A stretch of DNA of 64,000 nucleotides, taken from the NCBI GenBank assembly GCA_017526745.1, contig JAFXQX010000030.1:1-64000 (forward strand). The letters run 5' to 3'. Shown here one piece after another: positions 16,195-25,113 of the stretch; the first letter of the stretch is position 1, and every line of letters begins with the position of its first letter. The DNA is from Lachnospiraceae bacterium. Lineage in GTDB: Bacteria; Bacillota; Clostridia; Lachnospirales; Lachnospiraceae. The notes below the pieces were generated by a model, which saw only the letters and a program-made list of their open reading frames with translations, was not told the origin of the DNA and searched no databases. The translations under genes and the position numbers were made by a program.

Positions 16195-16977
16195 CTACCA
16201 CTTCTTTTTTAATTCTTCTATCTCGTCATAGATCAGCTCGTTTGTGACTTTTATGTATGTTCCCTTCATTCCGGAAGACTTCGATACGATGACTCCGGCG
16301 CTCTCGAGCTTGCGGAGAGCATTAACGATAACGGACCTTGTGATGCCCTCGCGGTCGGCGATGCGGCTTGCAACAAGGATACCCTCAAGTCCGGACAGTT
16401 CGTCGAAAATATGTACCACCGCATCCGTCTCCGACGCGGAAAGTGTGGAAAGCGCAGCCTGTACGCCCTGCGCGCGCCTGTCCTCTTCGGCGGACTCCTC
16501 GGATACGGAACGGACCATCTCAAGTCCCACAACGGTCGCGCCGTACTCGGTAAGGATTATGTCTTCTATTGAGTATACTTCATTCCTAGGCCTATAGATG
16601 ACAAGCGTGCCGTAACGCCTGCCTGCGATATCGATAGGGGTCACTATCGCCTGGTACGCGCGGTTGATCTCCTCGGAAAATCCGAGCGTCTCAAGGTTAA
16701 CGCTTTCCTTGGTCGAGAGGATATCGACAAGTCTTTCATTAAGCCTCGGATCTATAAAAGAAGACACTTTAAGACCGGCAAAATCACCTATCTCGGAAAA
16801 CCCCGTCCCGGAAGACATTCCGAGTATCTTGCCCTTTTTTGAAAGGACCAGGACATTCGAATCAAGAACAGCCCTCATCGCGTCGCAGATGTCATTGAAG
16901 GCGACTTTTCCGCTGTTCTTGCGGTGAAGTATGGCGTTTATCTTCCTTGTATCGTCTAAGAGTCGTACCGAGCTCAT
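16195..16977 (-). CDS. codY: Global transcriptional repressor CodY
   Basis: CodY senses branched-chain amino acids and GTP and represses stationary-phase, motility and transport genes in Firmicutes. The family N-terminus RLLDDTRKINAIL appears at residue 4 with the ATG at 16977 (260 aa). A GAF-like ligand domain follows. The C-terminal winged helix (ASRIADREGITRSVIVNAL, then GMKGTYIKV) is highly conserved. The ATG overlaps the topA stop (ATGA), and AGGAG lies 8 bases upstream. A longer frame from 17058 is not supported. Confidence 0.96.
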   Translation of the reverse strand: MSSVRLLDDTRKINAILHRKNSGKVAFNDICDAMRAVLDSNVLVLSKKGKILGMSSGTGFSEIGDFAGLKVSSFIDPRLNERLVDILSTKESVNLETLGFSEEINRAYQAIVTPIDIAGRRYGTLVIYRPRNEVYSIEDIILTEYGATVVGLEMVRSVSEESAEEDRRAQGVQAALSTLSASETDAVVHIFDELSGLEGILVASRIADREGITRSVIVNALRKLESAGVIVSKSSGMKGTYIKVTNELIYDEIEELKKKW

Positions 16978-19049
16978 TTGGGCATCTCCTGTAAGTGCTT
17001 GCATTCTTCGTTCATGCACATAAGCTTGTTTCCTTTGCGGACCATAAGGCTTCCGCACTTTTCACATTTAACGTCAACAGGCTTTTGCCATGACATGAAC
17101 GTACAGTCCGCGCCGGATTCGCATCCGTAGAATATGCGGCCCTTCTTAGTCTTGCGGATAACGATATCCTTGCCGCATACGGGACATTTGATCCCGATCT
17201 TTTCAAGATACGGCTTGGTATTGCGGCACTCCGGAAATCCCGGGCATGCAAGGAACTTGCCGTGGGGTCCGTATTTTATGACCATCATGCGTCCACAGAC
17301 ATCGCATTTTACATCCGAGACTTCATCTTTGATCTCAACCTTTGCAAGCTCGTCCTCAGCCTTTTTGACCGCTTCCGCAAGGTCGGGATAGAAGTTCCTG
17401 ACTATCGTCTTCCACTCGATCTCACCTTCTTCAACGTTATCGAGCAGCATCTCGAGATTGGCCGTAAAGCGAAGGTCCACGATACTGGGGAAGGCTTCCT
17501 TCATGATCTTGTTGACCGCCTCACCCATTTCCGTGACGAACAGGTTTCTGTCCTCTTTTACGACATATCGTCTTGCTATGATGGTCGTGATAGTCGGAGC
17601 ATAAGTACTCGGTCTTCCGATGCCCTGTTCCTCGAGCGCTTTTACGAGTGAGCTTTCCGTATAATGCGGGGGCGCCTGTGTGAAGTGCTGCCTGGCATCA
17701 ATATCCTTAAGGGTGAGCGGCATCCCCTTCTGCAGATCGGTAAGTACGATGTTGTCGTCTTTTTCCTTGTCATCAGACTCCGTATATACTTTCATGAAAC
17801 CGTCAAAGACGCGCTTTGATGCAGATACGGAGAAACGGTATTTCCCGGCACCGATCTTAACCTGGGTCGTCTCAAACTTTGCGGGATTCATGCGGCAAGC
17901 CGTGTATCTGTTCCAGATGAGCGTATACAGCCGCAACTGGTCTCTTGAGAGCGAATCCTTGACAGATGCCGGAGTCCTTGAGATATCAGTCGGGCGGATC
18001 GCCTCGTGGGCATCCTGGATCTTCTTGGAAGATCTTGCCTTCTGCTCCGGGACGCTTGTTGCCGCATATTCGCTTCCGTAAACGTTCGTTATGTATTCTT
18101 TTGCCGCAGTCACAGCCTCGTCGGATATCCTGGTCGAATCCGTACGAAGATATGTGATGATACCAATCGTACCTTCGCCCTTTATGTCGATACCTTCGTA
18201 AAGCTGCTGGGCAAGGCGCATCGTCTTTTGCGTCGAGAAGTTAAGGACCTTGCCGGCCTCCTGCTGAAGCGTTGAAGTGGTGAACGGAAGCGGTGATTTT
18301 CGCGTTCTCTCACCCTTTTTGACCTCAAGTATCTCGAACTTTTCCTTCTTAATATAATCCGTGATCTGATCTTTTTCCTTTTCGGATGAGATCGCTATCT
18401 TGCCTTCTTCGTCCCCGGTAAAATGTGCGGTGAGCGGTTTCTTTTCTCCCTTTGCCCCGAGCAGTGCATCGACCGTCCAGTATTCTTCGGGGATAAATGC
18501 GGCAACCTCATCTTCCCGGTCGCATATCATGCGCAGTGCCACCGACTGGACACGTCCCGCCGAAAGGCCTCTTTTGACCTTGGCCCATAATACCGGTGAT
18601 ATCCCGTATCCGACCATACGGTCAAGAACACGGCGGGCCTGCTGGGCATCAACGAGTCCCATGTCGATCTCACGCGGATGCTTAAGGGATTCCTTGACCG
18701 CGTTTTTCGTGATCTCGTTAAACGTTATCCTGTAAACCTTCTTGTCTTCAAGCTTAAGGGCATACAAAAGATGCCAGCTTATAGCCTCTCCTTCGCGGTC
18801 CGGGTCGGTCGCGAGATATATCTTCTCGGCCTTTTTGGCCTCCTTGCGAAGTGATGCGATCAGATCGCCCTTTCCTCTTATCGTGATATACTTCGGATCA
18901 AAATCATTATCCGGGCTCACGCCTATCTGGCTCTTGGGAAGGTCACGCACATGACCCATCGATGCCATGACCTCATAATTGGGTCCCAGGAACTTTTTGA
19001 TCGTTTTAACTTTTGCGGGTGATTCCACTATGACAAGATACTTTGCCAT
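16974..19049 (-). CDS. topA: DNA topoisomerase I (type IA)
   Basis: TopA relaxes negative supercoils. The Toprim domain has TDPDREGEAISWHL (acidic triad region, residues 82-88). The active-site Tyr300 lies in GIITYLRTDSTRIS. Three C-terminal four-Cys zinc ribbons are visible, beginning CDVCGR, CPVCGK and CEKCGS. The ATG at 19049 (691 aa, MAKYLVIVESPAK) matches the family start and has GGAG 5 bases upstream. A longer frame beginning at 19145 would overlap the promoter. Confidence 0.97.
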   Translation of the reverse strand: MAKYLVIVESPAKVKTIKKFLGPNYEVMASMGHVRDLPKSQIGVSPDNDFDPKYITIRGKGDLIASLRKEAKKAEKIYLATDPDREGEAISWHLLYALKLEDKKVYRITFNEITKNAVKESLKHPREIDMGLVDAQQARRVLDRMVGYGISPVLWAKVKRGLSAGRVQSVALRMICDREDEVAAFIPEEYWTVDALLGAKGEKKPLTAHFTGDEEGKIAISSEKEKDQITDYIKKEKFEILEVKKGERTRKSPLPFTTSTLQQEAGKVLNFSTQKTMRLAQQLYEGIDIKGEGTIGIITYLRTDSTRISDEAVTAAKEYITNVYGSEYAATSVPEQKARSSKKIQDAHEAIRPTDISRTPASVKDSLSRDQLRLYTLIWNRYTACRMNPAKFETTQVKIGAGKYRFSVSASKRVFDGFMKVYTESDDKEKDDNIVLTDLQKGMPLTLKDIDARQHFTQAPPHYTESSLVKALEEQGIGRPSTYAPTITTIIARRYVVKEDRNLFVTEMGEAVNKIMKEAFPSIVDLRFTANLEMLLDNVEEGEIEWKTIVRNFYPDLAEAVKKAEDELAKVEIKDEVSDVKCDVCGRMMVIKYGPHGKFLACPGFPECRNTKPYLEKIGIKCPVCGKDIVIRKTKKGRIFYGCESGADCTFMSWQKPVDVKCEKCGSLMVRKGNKLMCMNEECKHLQEMPK

Positions 19050-19116
19050 CTGTACTCCTCCATGCCTCATCATAATATGAAGAAAAAGAATGCTCCCTTT
19101 CTTCGAAACATTCGCT

Positions 19117-19145
19117 AATATACAATATTTTATTTTGGATAGCAA
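19117..19145 (-). promoter_or_regulatory. Sigma-A-like promoter for topA-codY
   Basis: Minus strand TTGCTA and TATATT are separated by 17 bases, about 68 bases upstream of the topA start. Surrounding sequence is AT-rich. Confidence 0.6.
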
Positions 19146-19165
19146 GAAAAATATTCAGAAAATTT

Positions 19166-19552
19166 TCATGATTTGTCGACACAGGCAGTCTTACCTTCGT
19201 AATCGCTGCCGGTCTCCGAAGAAAACCTTGATGTGAACCTGGCGGGCTCATCAATAACGTCCGCCATAGTGTAAAATGCGGCCAGAACCATATGGGCTCC
19301 GTTATATTTAAGCGCGAACTTACCCTCGTCAAGAGCCGCTTTAAAACGGTCGATCTGCCACACGAGAATATCCGCGACAGTTATTCCGCAAACAACAAGT
19401 TCACAGAGAAAATCATTGTTTTGTCTGTAATAGTCAAACTCTTTAACGAGTTCGGGATATGCACTTATCCGGTTCCAGAAAACTTCAAGGACGCCGTCTT
19501 CTTCGGCGGCATCATCGCACAGTTTCCGGGCATATTCATACAATTCGTTCAT
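19166..19552 (-). CDS. Hypothetical protein, 128 aa
   Basis: I do not recognise this protein. It begins MNELYEYARKLCDDAAEEDG and looks soluble and mainly helical, with no signal peptide or metal-binding cluster. It lies 3 bases downstream of the alpha-hydroxy-acid dehydrogenase-like gene on the same strand and so is probably cotranscribed with it. It ends just upstream of the topA promoter. Confidence 0.75.
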   Translation of the reverse strand: MNELYEYARKLCDDAAEEDGVLEVFWNRISAYPELVKEFDYYRQNNDFLCELVVCGITVADILVWQIDRFKAALDEGKFALKYNGAHMVLAAFYTMADVIDEPARFTSRFSSETGSDYEGKTACVDKS

Positions 19553-19555
19553 GTT

Positions 19556-20572
19556 TTATCTGACCATGCTCGCAGTGATCGCGGAAAGCGATGCGGCTCC
19601 GCACATCCTCATAGCGTCGGCAAGCTCGGATCCGATCTTCTCGGTGTAGAGCTTGACGCCCGCTTCTGCGCCTCCGTATACCGCACCTACAAACGGGCGT
19701 GCTATAAGGACTGCATCCGCACCGAGTGCTATGGCTTTTAACACGTCAACTCCGCTCCTTATGCCGCCGTCAACGAGAATCATCATGTCATCCCCTACCG
19801 CATCGGCTATCTCGGGAAGGACCTCGGCAGTTGCCGGGCACTGGTCGAGCACGCGTCCGCCGTGATTGGAAACCACGATACCTGCGGCGCCCGCTTCTTT
19901 CGCCTTCATGGCACCGACAACAGTCATGATGCCCTTTACTATGAAAGGTTTCTGTGCCATTTCTATGATCTTTGCAAGTTCCTCCACGGACTTGAATCCG
20001 GCAGGTCTTTCAAGATTCTGCAGGAACGGGAGTCCTGCCGCATCAACATCCATAGCTACGACCGAGCAGTCCGACCCGCGGACCAGCTCGAACTTATCGG
20101 CAAGCGTCTGATCATCCCACGGCTTGACCGTAGGGATACCTGTTCCGCGACATTTCTTTATCGCCGCACAGGCATCGGCCATGACTTCCGGATAAACGCT
20201 GTCTCCGGTAAATGCGGCGATCCCCGCATCAGCACATGCCTGTACCAGAATACCGTTATATTCCATATCGTTGTACTTGGGGCCATAATGCATGTTAACG
20301 GCACCCACGGGACCGGCAAATACAGGATATCTCATCATTTGACCGAAGAAGTCAAACGATGTGTCGGGGGTGAACTGGCCATGGATAGTATCCATGTTGA
20401 CCCTTATCTCCTTCCACGTATCATAGTTCCTTGTGGCTGTATCCCCCAGTCCTTTTGAACCGGGTCCCGGAAGGGAATTCCCGCATGCCTTTCCGTTACA
20501 TTCGTTACATGCCATGCAGTGAGGCTTCATCGCCTCCCTGGCATTATCAAGCACTTCTTTGTATGTCATCAT
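19556..20572 (-). CDS. FMN-dependent alpha-hydroxy-acid dehydrogenase-like protein
   Basis: The fold and motifs match the lactate/glycolate oxidase and lactate dehydrogenase (FMN) family: FIVKGIMTVVGAMKAKEAGA, the active-site SNHGGRVLDQCPATAEVLPE and DGGIRSGVDVLKAIALGADA. It probably oxidises a 2-hydroxy acid in the cytoplasm; the substrate is unknown. An unusual N-terminal cluster C19-x2-C22-x2-C25-x4-C30 is present (HCMACNECNGKAC) and could bind metal or an Fe-S cluster. AGGAG lies 5 bases before the first of two ATGs, which overlaps the upstream small gene. Confidence 0.85.
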   Translation of the reverse strand: MMTYKEVLDNAREAMKPHCMACNECNGKACGNSLPGPGSKGLGDTATRNYDTWKEIRVNMDTIHGQFTPDTSFDFFGQMMRYPVFAGPVGAVNMHYGPKYNDMEYNGILVQACADAGIAAFTGDSVYPEVMADACAAIKKCRGTGIPTVKPWDDQTLADKFELVRGSDCSVVAMDVDAAGLPFLQNLERPAGFKSVEELAKIIEMAQKPFIVKGIMTVVGAMKAKEAGAAGIVVSNHGGRVLDQCPATAEVLPEIADAVGDDMMILVDGGIRSGVDVLKAIALGADAVLIARPFVGAVYGGAEAGVKLYTEKIGSELADAMRMCGAASLSAITASMVR

Positions 20573-20784
20573 CTGAGCTCCTGCATTTCCATTTCAAGGT
20601 CTTCGTGGAATTCCTTTTCGGCATCATCACCGGAAAGAAAACTGTTTCCGTTGTTGCATCCGATCGTCATGCCTTTCTTGATCGGCGCGATCAAGAATCC
20701 CGTAACAAGTCCGATGAGCATGAAAAACAGTGAGAATATCACTATGTCCTTCAGCCCGAAGATATGATTTTTCCAGTTCTGCAT
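20569..20784 (-). CDS. Small single-pass membrane protein, 71 aa
   Basis: The frame starts with AAGGAGGT and ATG (spacing 8). The product has one hydrophobic segment (about residues 14-34) and an acidic C-terminus. I do not know a family for it. It overlaps the next gene by 4 bases (ATGA), so the two are translationally coupled. It lies just after the terminator of the polysaccharide operon. Confidence 0.7.
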   Translation of the reverse strand: MQNWKNHIFGLKDIVIFSLFFMLIGLVTGFLIAPIKKGMTIGCNNGNSFLSGDDAEKEFHEDLEMEMQELR

Positions 20785-20807
20785 TTTAATACCTCCTTAC
20801 GATTATG

Positions 20808-20829
20808 AAAAAGCGACGTCCTACATCGC
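20808..20829 (-). terminator. Rho-independent terminator of the polysaccharide operon
   Basis: Minus strand GCGATGT-AGG-ACGTCGC (7-bp stem with one T-G pair) is followed by TTTTT. The left arm overlaps the last codons and stop of the preceding transferase gene. Confidence 0.75.
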
Positions 20830-22269
20830 ACCTTCGTCTCCTTTTATGACCATCCAGATCGTCTTTAATATCAGCTTGATATCCATCGATATCGACCACT
20901 CCGTTATGTATTTCGTGTCGAGCATAACGACCTGCTCGAAATCGGTGATGGACGATCTTCCCGATGTCTGCCACAGGCCTGTAAGCCCGGGCTTACAGAC
21001 GAGACGGGCCCTGTGATGGAACTTGTACTTCTCCCATTCGTCCTCTGTCGGAGGGCGGGTGCCGACAAGCGACATCTGCCCGAGCAGCACGTTAAAGAAC
21101 TGCGGGAACTCGTCTAGGCTCCTTCGTCTTAGAAAATCACCGATGCCCCTGTGCACCGTTCCGTCAGCATCGACGGTGTTGCCGATCACCCTGGGATCAT
21201 AGTCGAGCTTGAACATCATCCCGTCCTTGTTGCGGTTCTGTTCCATCAGCTCTTCCTTTATCTCATCGGCATTCGTATGCATGGATCTTATCTTGTACAT
21301 TCGGAATTTTCTGCCGTTCCTGCCCACACGGATCTGCGAATATATCACCGGTCCCGGCGACTGGCGCTTTATCATCGGAGACACAACCGCCAATATGATC
21401 AGGGTGATCAGGCTTCCTATAAGTCCTCCGACAATATCCATGCCGCGTTTTATCGCATGTTCCAAGGGAGAAGCGTATCTTGCAGCCGCGGTCAGTACCG
21501 TGATGCCGCCTACCCTGTTTCCGAACGGATGCGATCCCATGTGCCGCACTCCCGATACCGCAAAATGCATCGGGATCGTCATCTGTTCGCAGTCCTCCAT
21601 GAACCTGTCTATTCGCGGCGTGACCTTTTCAACGCCCACAAATACCGAATCGATCCACTCCCTGCAGATATACGAAGATGCATCCTCGATATCGCATACG
21701 ACGGGTATGCCGGACAGTTCGGTACGCTTATCCTTTCTCGTGAACACGATGCCGGCGATCTTATATATTTCACCGTTTCCGGCCGTAAGGTTTGCTATGG
21801 TCTCTTCGGCCAGATCCGGATCAACGACAACGAGCATCGAAAACTTCCTGCTGTCATTTATCTTCGTATGAGCCAGGATGATCTTCCAGACCACCCTTGT
21901 GACATATGAAATAACTATGTGCAGAAGGAAGGTTACGAACAAAAGGATACGCGAGTAATCCTCCGAGACCTTCAGAGCATACATATATACGACAGCAAAA
22001 CCGAAAACGGCGGTACAGTTCTTGAGCGTTTCGACAAGCTCCAGGAAAAAACCCCGCTTTAACACATTATGCATCGTATTGAGCGACATCACAACGACAA
22101 AATCGATGAGAAACAAAACGACCGCAAGTTCTTTGTACATGCTCTCCGGGTAGAGAATATGCCCAAACCTTATATACATCGCAAGAAGGTATGCGATCTG
22201 AAGGCTTATCTCCTCAACGATCACAAAATCGAGATGTTTTGTCCACTCCTGTCTGTATCTTTTGTACAT
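20821..22269 (-). CDS. Polyprenyl glycosylphosphotransferase (priming sugar transferase)
   Basis: This family transfers a sugar-1-phosphate to undecaprenyl phosphate at the inner membrane to start repeat-unit synthesis. The 482-residue protein has several N-terminal transmembrane helices, a Rossmann-like CoA-binding_3 middle region and a C-terminal bacterial sugar transferase domain (SLDEFPQFFNVLLGQMSLVG, TRPPT, CKPGLTGLWQTSGRS). It is the last gene of the operon, and its stop codon lies inside the terminator. A second, shorter priming transferase lies at 24505-25113. The sugar cannot be told from sequence alone. Confidence 0.93.
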   Translation of the reverse strand: MYKRYRQEWTKHLDFVIVEEISLQIAYLLAMYIRFGHILYPESMYKELAVVLFLIDFVVVMSLNTMHNVLKRGFFLELVETLKNCTAVFGFAVVYMYALKVSEDYSRILLFVTFLLHIVISYVTRVVWKIILAHTKINDSRKFSMLVVVDPDLAEETIANLTAGNGEIYKIAGIVFTRKDKRTELSGIPVVCDIEDASSYICREWIDSVFVGVEKVTPRIDRFMEDCEQMTIPMHFAVSGVRHMGSHPFGNRVGGITVLTAAARYASPLEHAIKRGMDIVGGLIGSLITLIILAVVSPMIKRQSPGPVIYSQIRVGRNGRKFRMYKIRSMHTNADEIKEELMEQNRNKDGMMFKLDYDPRVIGNTVDADGTVHRGIGDFLRRRSLDEFPQFFNVLLGQMSLVGTRPPTEDEWEKYKFHHRARLVCKPGLTGLWQTSGRSSITDFEQVVMLDTKYITEWSISMDIKLILKTIWMVIKGDEGAM

Positions 22270-22275
22270 TTCCCC

Positions 22276-22833
22276 TTACTGTTTACCTGTGATCATCCTT
22301 ACCGCCGCAAGAAGATCCGGCACCTTTTCCCCTATCTTAACTGTATTTACCCCGTATCTGCCGCCTGCCTCGATGTCGGTATCCTCATCTCCGATCATCC
22401 ACGAGTGCTGTCTGTCGATCGTAATCCCAAGTGCTTCAAGGTCGCGCTCCGCCTCCTCGAAAAGGCCGGTCCCCGGCTTGCGGCAGCTGCAGCCATCCGA
22501 GCCGTCATGCGGGCAGTAATATACCCCGTCGACAAAAGCACCGCAGGATGAAAGATCGCTGATCATCCTGTCGTTTATCCCGAAAAAGCCTGCCTCGTCA
22601 AGCGTTCCGAGCGCGATGCATCTCTGGTTTGTCACAACTATGGATATATAGCCTTTTTCATTTATGATTGAGACCGCCTCGTATACATCCGGCAGTATCT
22701 CAAGATCATCCTCACAAAGCACATGACAGTGCACGGGCATCCTTTTGTTGATGACGCCGTCACGGTCAAGAAAGATAACGGGGCGAAGCCCCGCACCGGA
22801 TCCCAAAGCCTCTTTTCGCAGATATGCTCTCAT
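22276..22833 (-). CDS. gmhB: HAD-family heptose bisphosphate phosphatase (GmhB-like)
   Basis: The protein (185 aa) has HAD motif I DRDGVINKRMP, motif II VVTNQRC and motif III/IV WMIGDEDTDIEAG. It also has the zinc loop CPHDGSDGCSCRKPG typical of GmhB and HisB-type phosphatases. With the adjacent GHMP kinase and nucleotidyltransferase this points to the D-glycero-alpha-D-manno-heptose-1,7-bisphosphate step. The ATG overlaps the kinase stop (ATGA). Histidinol phosphatase is a less likely alternative because no his genes are near. Confidence 0.87.
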   Translation of the reverse strand: MRAYLRKEALGSGAGLRPVIFLDRDGVINKRMPVHCHVLCEDDLEILPDVYEAVSIINEKGYISIVVTNQRCIALGTLDEAGFFGINDRMISDLSSCGAFVDGVYYCPHDGSDGCSCRKPGTGLFEEAERDLEALGITIDRQHSWMIGDEDTDIEAGGRYGVNTVKIGEKVPDLLAAVRMITGKQ

Positions 22834-23798
22834 GAATAAAACAGCACCCTCGTCCCGTTAAGCTCGGGGTGAAAATCAACCCTGCGAAGTCCGACGGCCC
22901 TCTCCACGGAAGGCTGTTTTTCCTCGTCACAGTAGAAGAGCAAAAATCCCCCGCCGCCTGCTCCGAGAAGCTTTCCGCCTACGGCTCCCGCCTCTATCGC
23001 TTTGTTGTAATAGTCCATTATCTCATCATTTGCTATGCCGTCTGCCAGTTCCATCTTGTGCATCCAGCCTTCGTGGAGCATCTTTCCGAACTTCTCGTTA
23101 AAGCCTTCGTTTAGCAGAACATCTTTCATAGAAGCAGCCTGGGCGGCCATAAAATCAAGTATCGGCATATTGGCATCGGTATTATCATTCTGCCTGGAAA
23201 GGACATTGTTGGCACTTCTTGTTATTCCGGTATAAAAGAGCATTAGGCGCTGACGCATGAGCCTGGCATTGTGCTCATCAAGAAATATCCTGGTCCTGTC
23301 GACCGTTCCGTCCGCATTGAACCTGAAGTAGTTTGTTCCTCCGAAGGCGGCGGCGTACTGGTCCTGCTTCCCTATCGGATGCTTCAGGATATCGATCTCA
23401 ATTTGGCATGCCTGCTCGGCAAGCTCTTCGGCAGAAGGACGCGAGCCGACAAAAGTATGAAGCGCATTAAGCAGTCCCACCGCAAAGGTACTAGAAGATC
23501 CGAGTCCGGTCCCCGCAGGGATATCTCCTATCGATGTTATCTCTATGCCGCCGCGGATACCTACAAGTTTCAGTGCTTCCTTGACGATATCATGCTGGAG
23601 TTCTTCAACCGTATCGACCATTTCCGTCTTGGAATAGCTAACCCTTATCCTGTTATCAAACTTCGGGTTGACGGTTATGTACATGTATTTGTTGATACCG
23701 GAAGATACTACGGCTCCGCCGTGCTTTTTGTAATACCCGGGGAGGTCGGTCCCTCCCCCCGTAAAGCTTATGCGAAACGGTGTTCTGGTAATGATCAT
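22830..23798 (-). CDS. hddA: GHMP kinase, D-glycero-D-manno-heptose 7-phosphate kinase-like
   Basis: The start IITRTPFRISFTGGGTDLP is typical of HddA-type sugar kinases. The GHMP motif 2 IPAGTGLGSSSTFAVGLL and motif 3 GGKLLGAGGGGFLLFY are intact. It would phosphorylate heptose 7-phosphate at C1 in GDP-heptose synthesis. The context (gmhB-like downstream, hddC-like upstream) supports this. Related kinases for fucose exist, so substrate is inferred. Length 322 aa. Confidence 0.87.
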   Translation of the reverse strand: MIITRTPFRISFTGGGTDLPGYYKKHGGAVVSSGINKYMYITVNPKFDNRIRVSYSKTEMVDTVEELQHDIVKEALKLVGIRGGIEITSIGDIPAGTGLGSSSTFAVGLLNALHTFVGSRPSAEELAEQACQIEIDILKHPIGKQDQYAAAFGGTNYFRFNADGTVDRTRIFLDEHNARLMRQRLMLFYTGITRSANNVLSRQNDNTDANMPILDFMAAQAASMKDVLLNEGFNEKFGKMLHEGWMHKMELADGIANDEIMDYYNKAIEAGAVGGKLLGAGGGGFLLFYCDEEKQPSVERAVGLRRVDFHPELNGTRVLFYS

Positions 23799-24508
23799 TT
23801 TGTATTCTCCATAATGCTTTTCCAGTCTGTCTGGGCCTTTTCGTAGTTTTGCATCGTGCCGATGTCGATCAGATAATCTTTGATCTCAAATCCCGACATC
23901 TTCCCGACAAGATGCGGCAGCACGTCTTTTCCAAGATCGCACATCCCTTCTTTCGGAATATAAGAAAACAGTGTCTCGTTTGCCACATATATGCCCGCAT
24001 TCGCCAGATCGGACTTGGGATTTTCGGGTTTTTCGACAAATTCGGTTATATGATTTTGGCTGTCAAGCGCAGCTATTCCGCAGCCTTTCGGATCATTGGT
24101 GTGAAACAGCCCCATCGTAAGAGGCGCACCGCACATTTTATGAAATGCGGTCATGCCGGCAAGATCTGCATTGGTCAGGTTGTCAGCATATGCTATCAGG
24201 AAATCCCCGCTGTCGCGGACAAAATCACGGTTATCCCTTATCGTTCCCGCCGAGCCTTTAAGCTCCTGTTCGTATACCTCGACAAGCTTCACCCGTGACG
24301 TGCGGTTATTCTGACCGATAAACTCTCTTACCGGATCCGTAAGATAATGCGTGTTAATGAGCACCTCGGTGATGCCGCACGAATCAAACAGATCCACCCA
24401 CCATGCAAGGAGCGGGCGGTGGCATATCGGGACGAGGCATTTGGGGATCGTATCGGTGATCGGGCGAAGTCTCGTTCCGAGACCCGCCGCAAGAAGATAT
24501 GCTTTCAT
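23795..24508 (-). CDS. hddC: Sugar-1-phosphate nucleotidyltransferase, HddC-like
   Basis: The N-terminal motif AAGLGTRLRPITDTIPKCLV and the FVEKPENPKS segment define a nucleotidyltransferase. At 237 aa it resembles HddC, which would make GDP-heptose from heptose 1-phosphate. It overlaps hddA by 4 bases and the upstream transferase gene by 4 bases. The isomerase GmhA needed to start the pathway is not in this window. Confidence 0.85.
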   Translation of the reverse strand: MKAYLLAAGLGTRLRPITDTIPKCLVPICHRPLLAWWVDLFDSCGITEVLINTHYLTDPVREFIGQNNRTSRVKLVEVYEQELKGSAGTIRDNRDFVRDSGDFLIAYADNLTNADLAGMTAFHKMCGAPLTMGLFHTNDPKGCGIAALDSQNHITEFVEKPENPKSDLANAGIYVANETLFSYIPKEGMCDLGKDVLPHLVGKMSGFEIKDYLIDIGTMQNYEKAQTDWKSIMENTK

Positions 24509-25113
24509 TTAACTCCTTTTTGGCCAAAGACCACAAATACCGTCCGAAGAAGGATCGCGATATCAAAAAGGATGCCGCAGTGGTCCACGTAGTACAGTTC
24601 CATTTCCTGGCGTCGTCCGCTCGAGTACGTGACATTGCTTCTGCCGTGTGTCTGCCAGTAGCCGGTCATTCCGGGCTTTACCGACAGTATCCTGTCAAGA
24701 TCGCTGCCGTAGACAGACGCTTCCTCCGGCGTAACGGGGCGGGGGCCGACAAGAGACATATCACCGGCAAGGACATTTATCAGCTGGGGTATCTCGTCGA
24801 TCGACAGTTTTCGAAGTATCCTTCCCGCTCTCGTTATCCTCGGGTCGTCGTCGATCTTCAGCTCTTTTTCATAGACCTTCTTCTGCTCCGTCGAAAGATG
24901 TTTGTCGTAATCATCAGCATCTTCCACCATCGACCGAAACTTTAACATACGAAATGATCCGCCGGATTTCAGGCAGACCCTGGCATGGATGACGGGACCT
25001 GCGGAATCGGCTTTTATCACGATCGCAACGATGAGCACAAGCGGCAAAAAAACGATCAGAAGTATCAGCGATATAAGGATATCAGCCAGTCTTTTGACGC
25101 CTTTGTATATCAT
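24505..25113 (-). CDS. Bacterial sugar transferase (undecaprenyl-phosphate sugar phosphotransferase)
   Basis: A short (202 aa) WcaJ/CpsE C-terminal-domain-type enzyme with one N-terminal membrane helix and motifs LSIDEIPQLINVLAGDMSLV, GPRPV and VKPGMTGYWQTHGRS. It initiates lipid-linked glycan synthesis. It overlaps the tyrosine kinase gene by 4 bases. It is a second priming enzyme in the same operon. Confidence 0.92.
   Translation of the reverse strand: MIYKGVKRLADILISLILLIVFLPLVLIVAIVIKADSAGPVIHARVCLKSGGSFRMLKFRSMVEDADDYDKHLSTEQKKVYEKELKIDDDPRITRAGRILRKLSIDEIPQLINVLAGDMSLVGPRPVTPEEASVYGSDLDRILSVKPGMTGYWQTHGRSNVTYSSGRRQEMELYYVDHCGILFDIAILLRTVFVVFGQKGVK

Noticed and set aside
16978-17058. 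N-terminal extension of CodY
   Set aside because: The family start and an AGGAG site fit the ATG at 16977. The extension lies inside topA.
19050-19145. N-terminal extension of TopA
   Set aside because: It overlaps a good promoter and precedes the conserved MAKYLVIVESPAK start.
20786-20974. 62-residue minus-strand frame at the end of the sugar transferase
   Set aside because: It overlaps the transferase coding region in another frame and spans the terminator.
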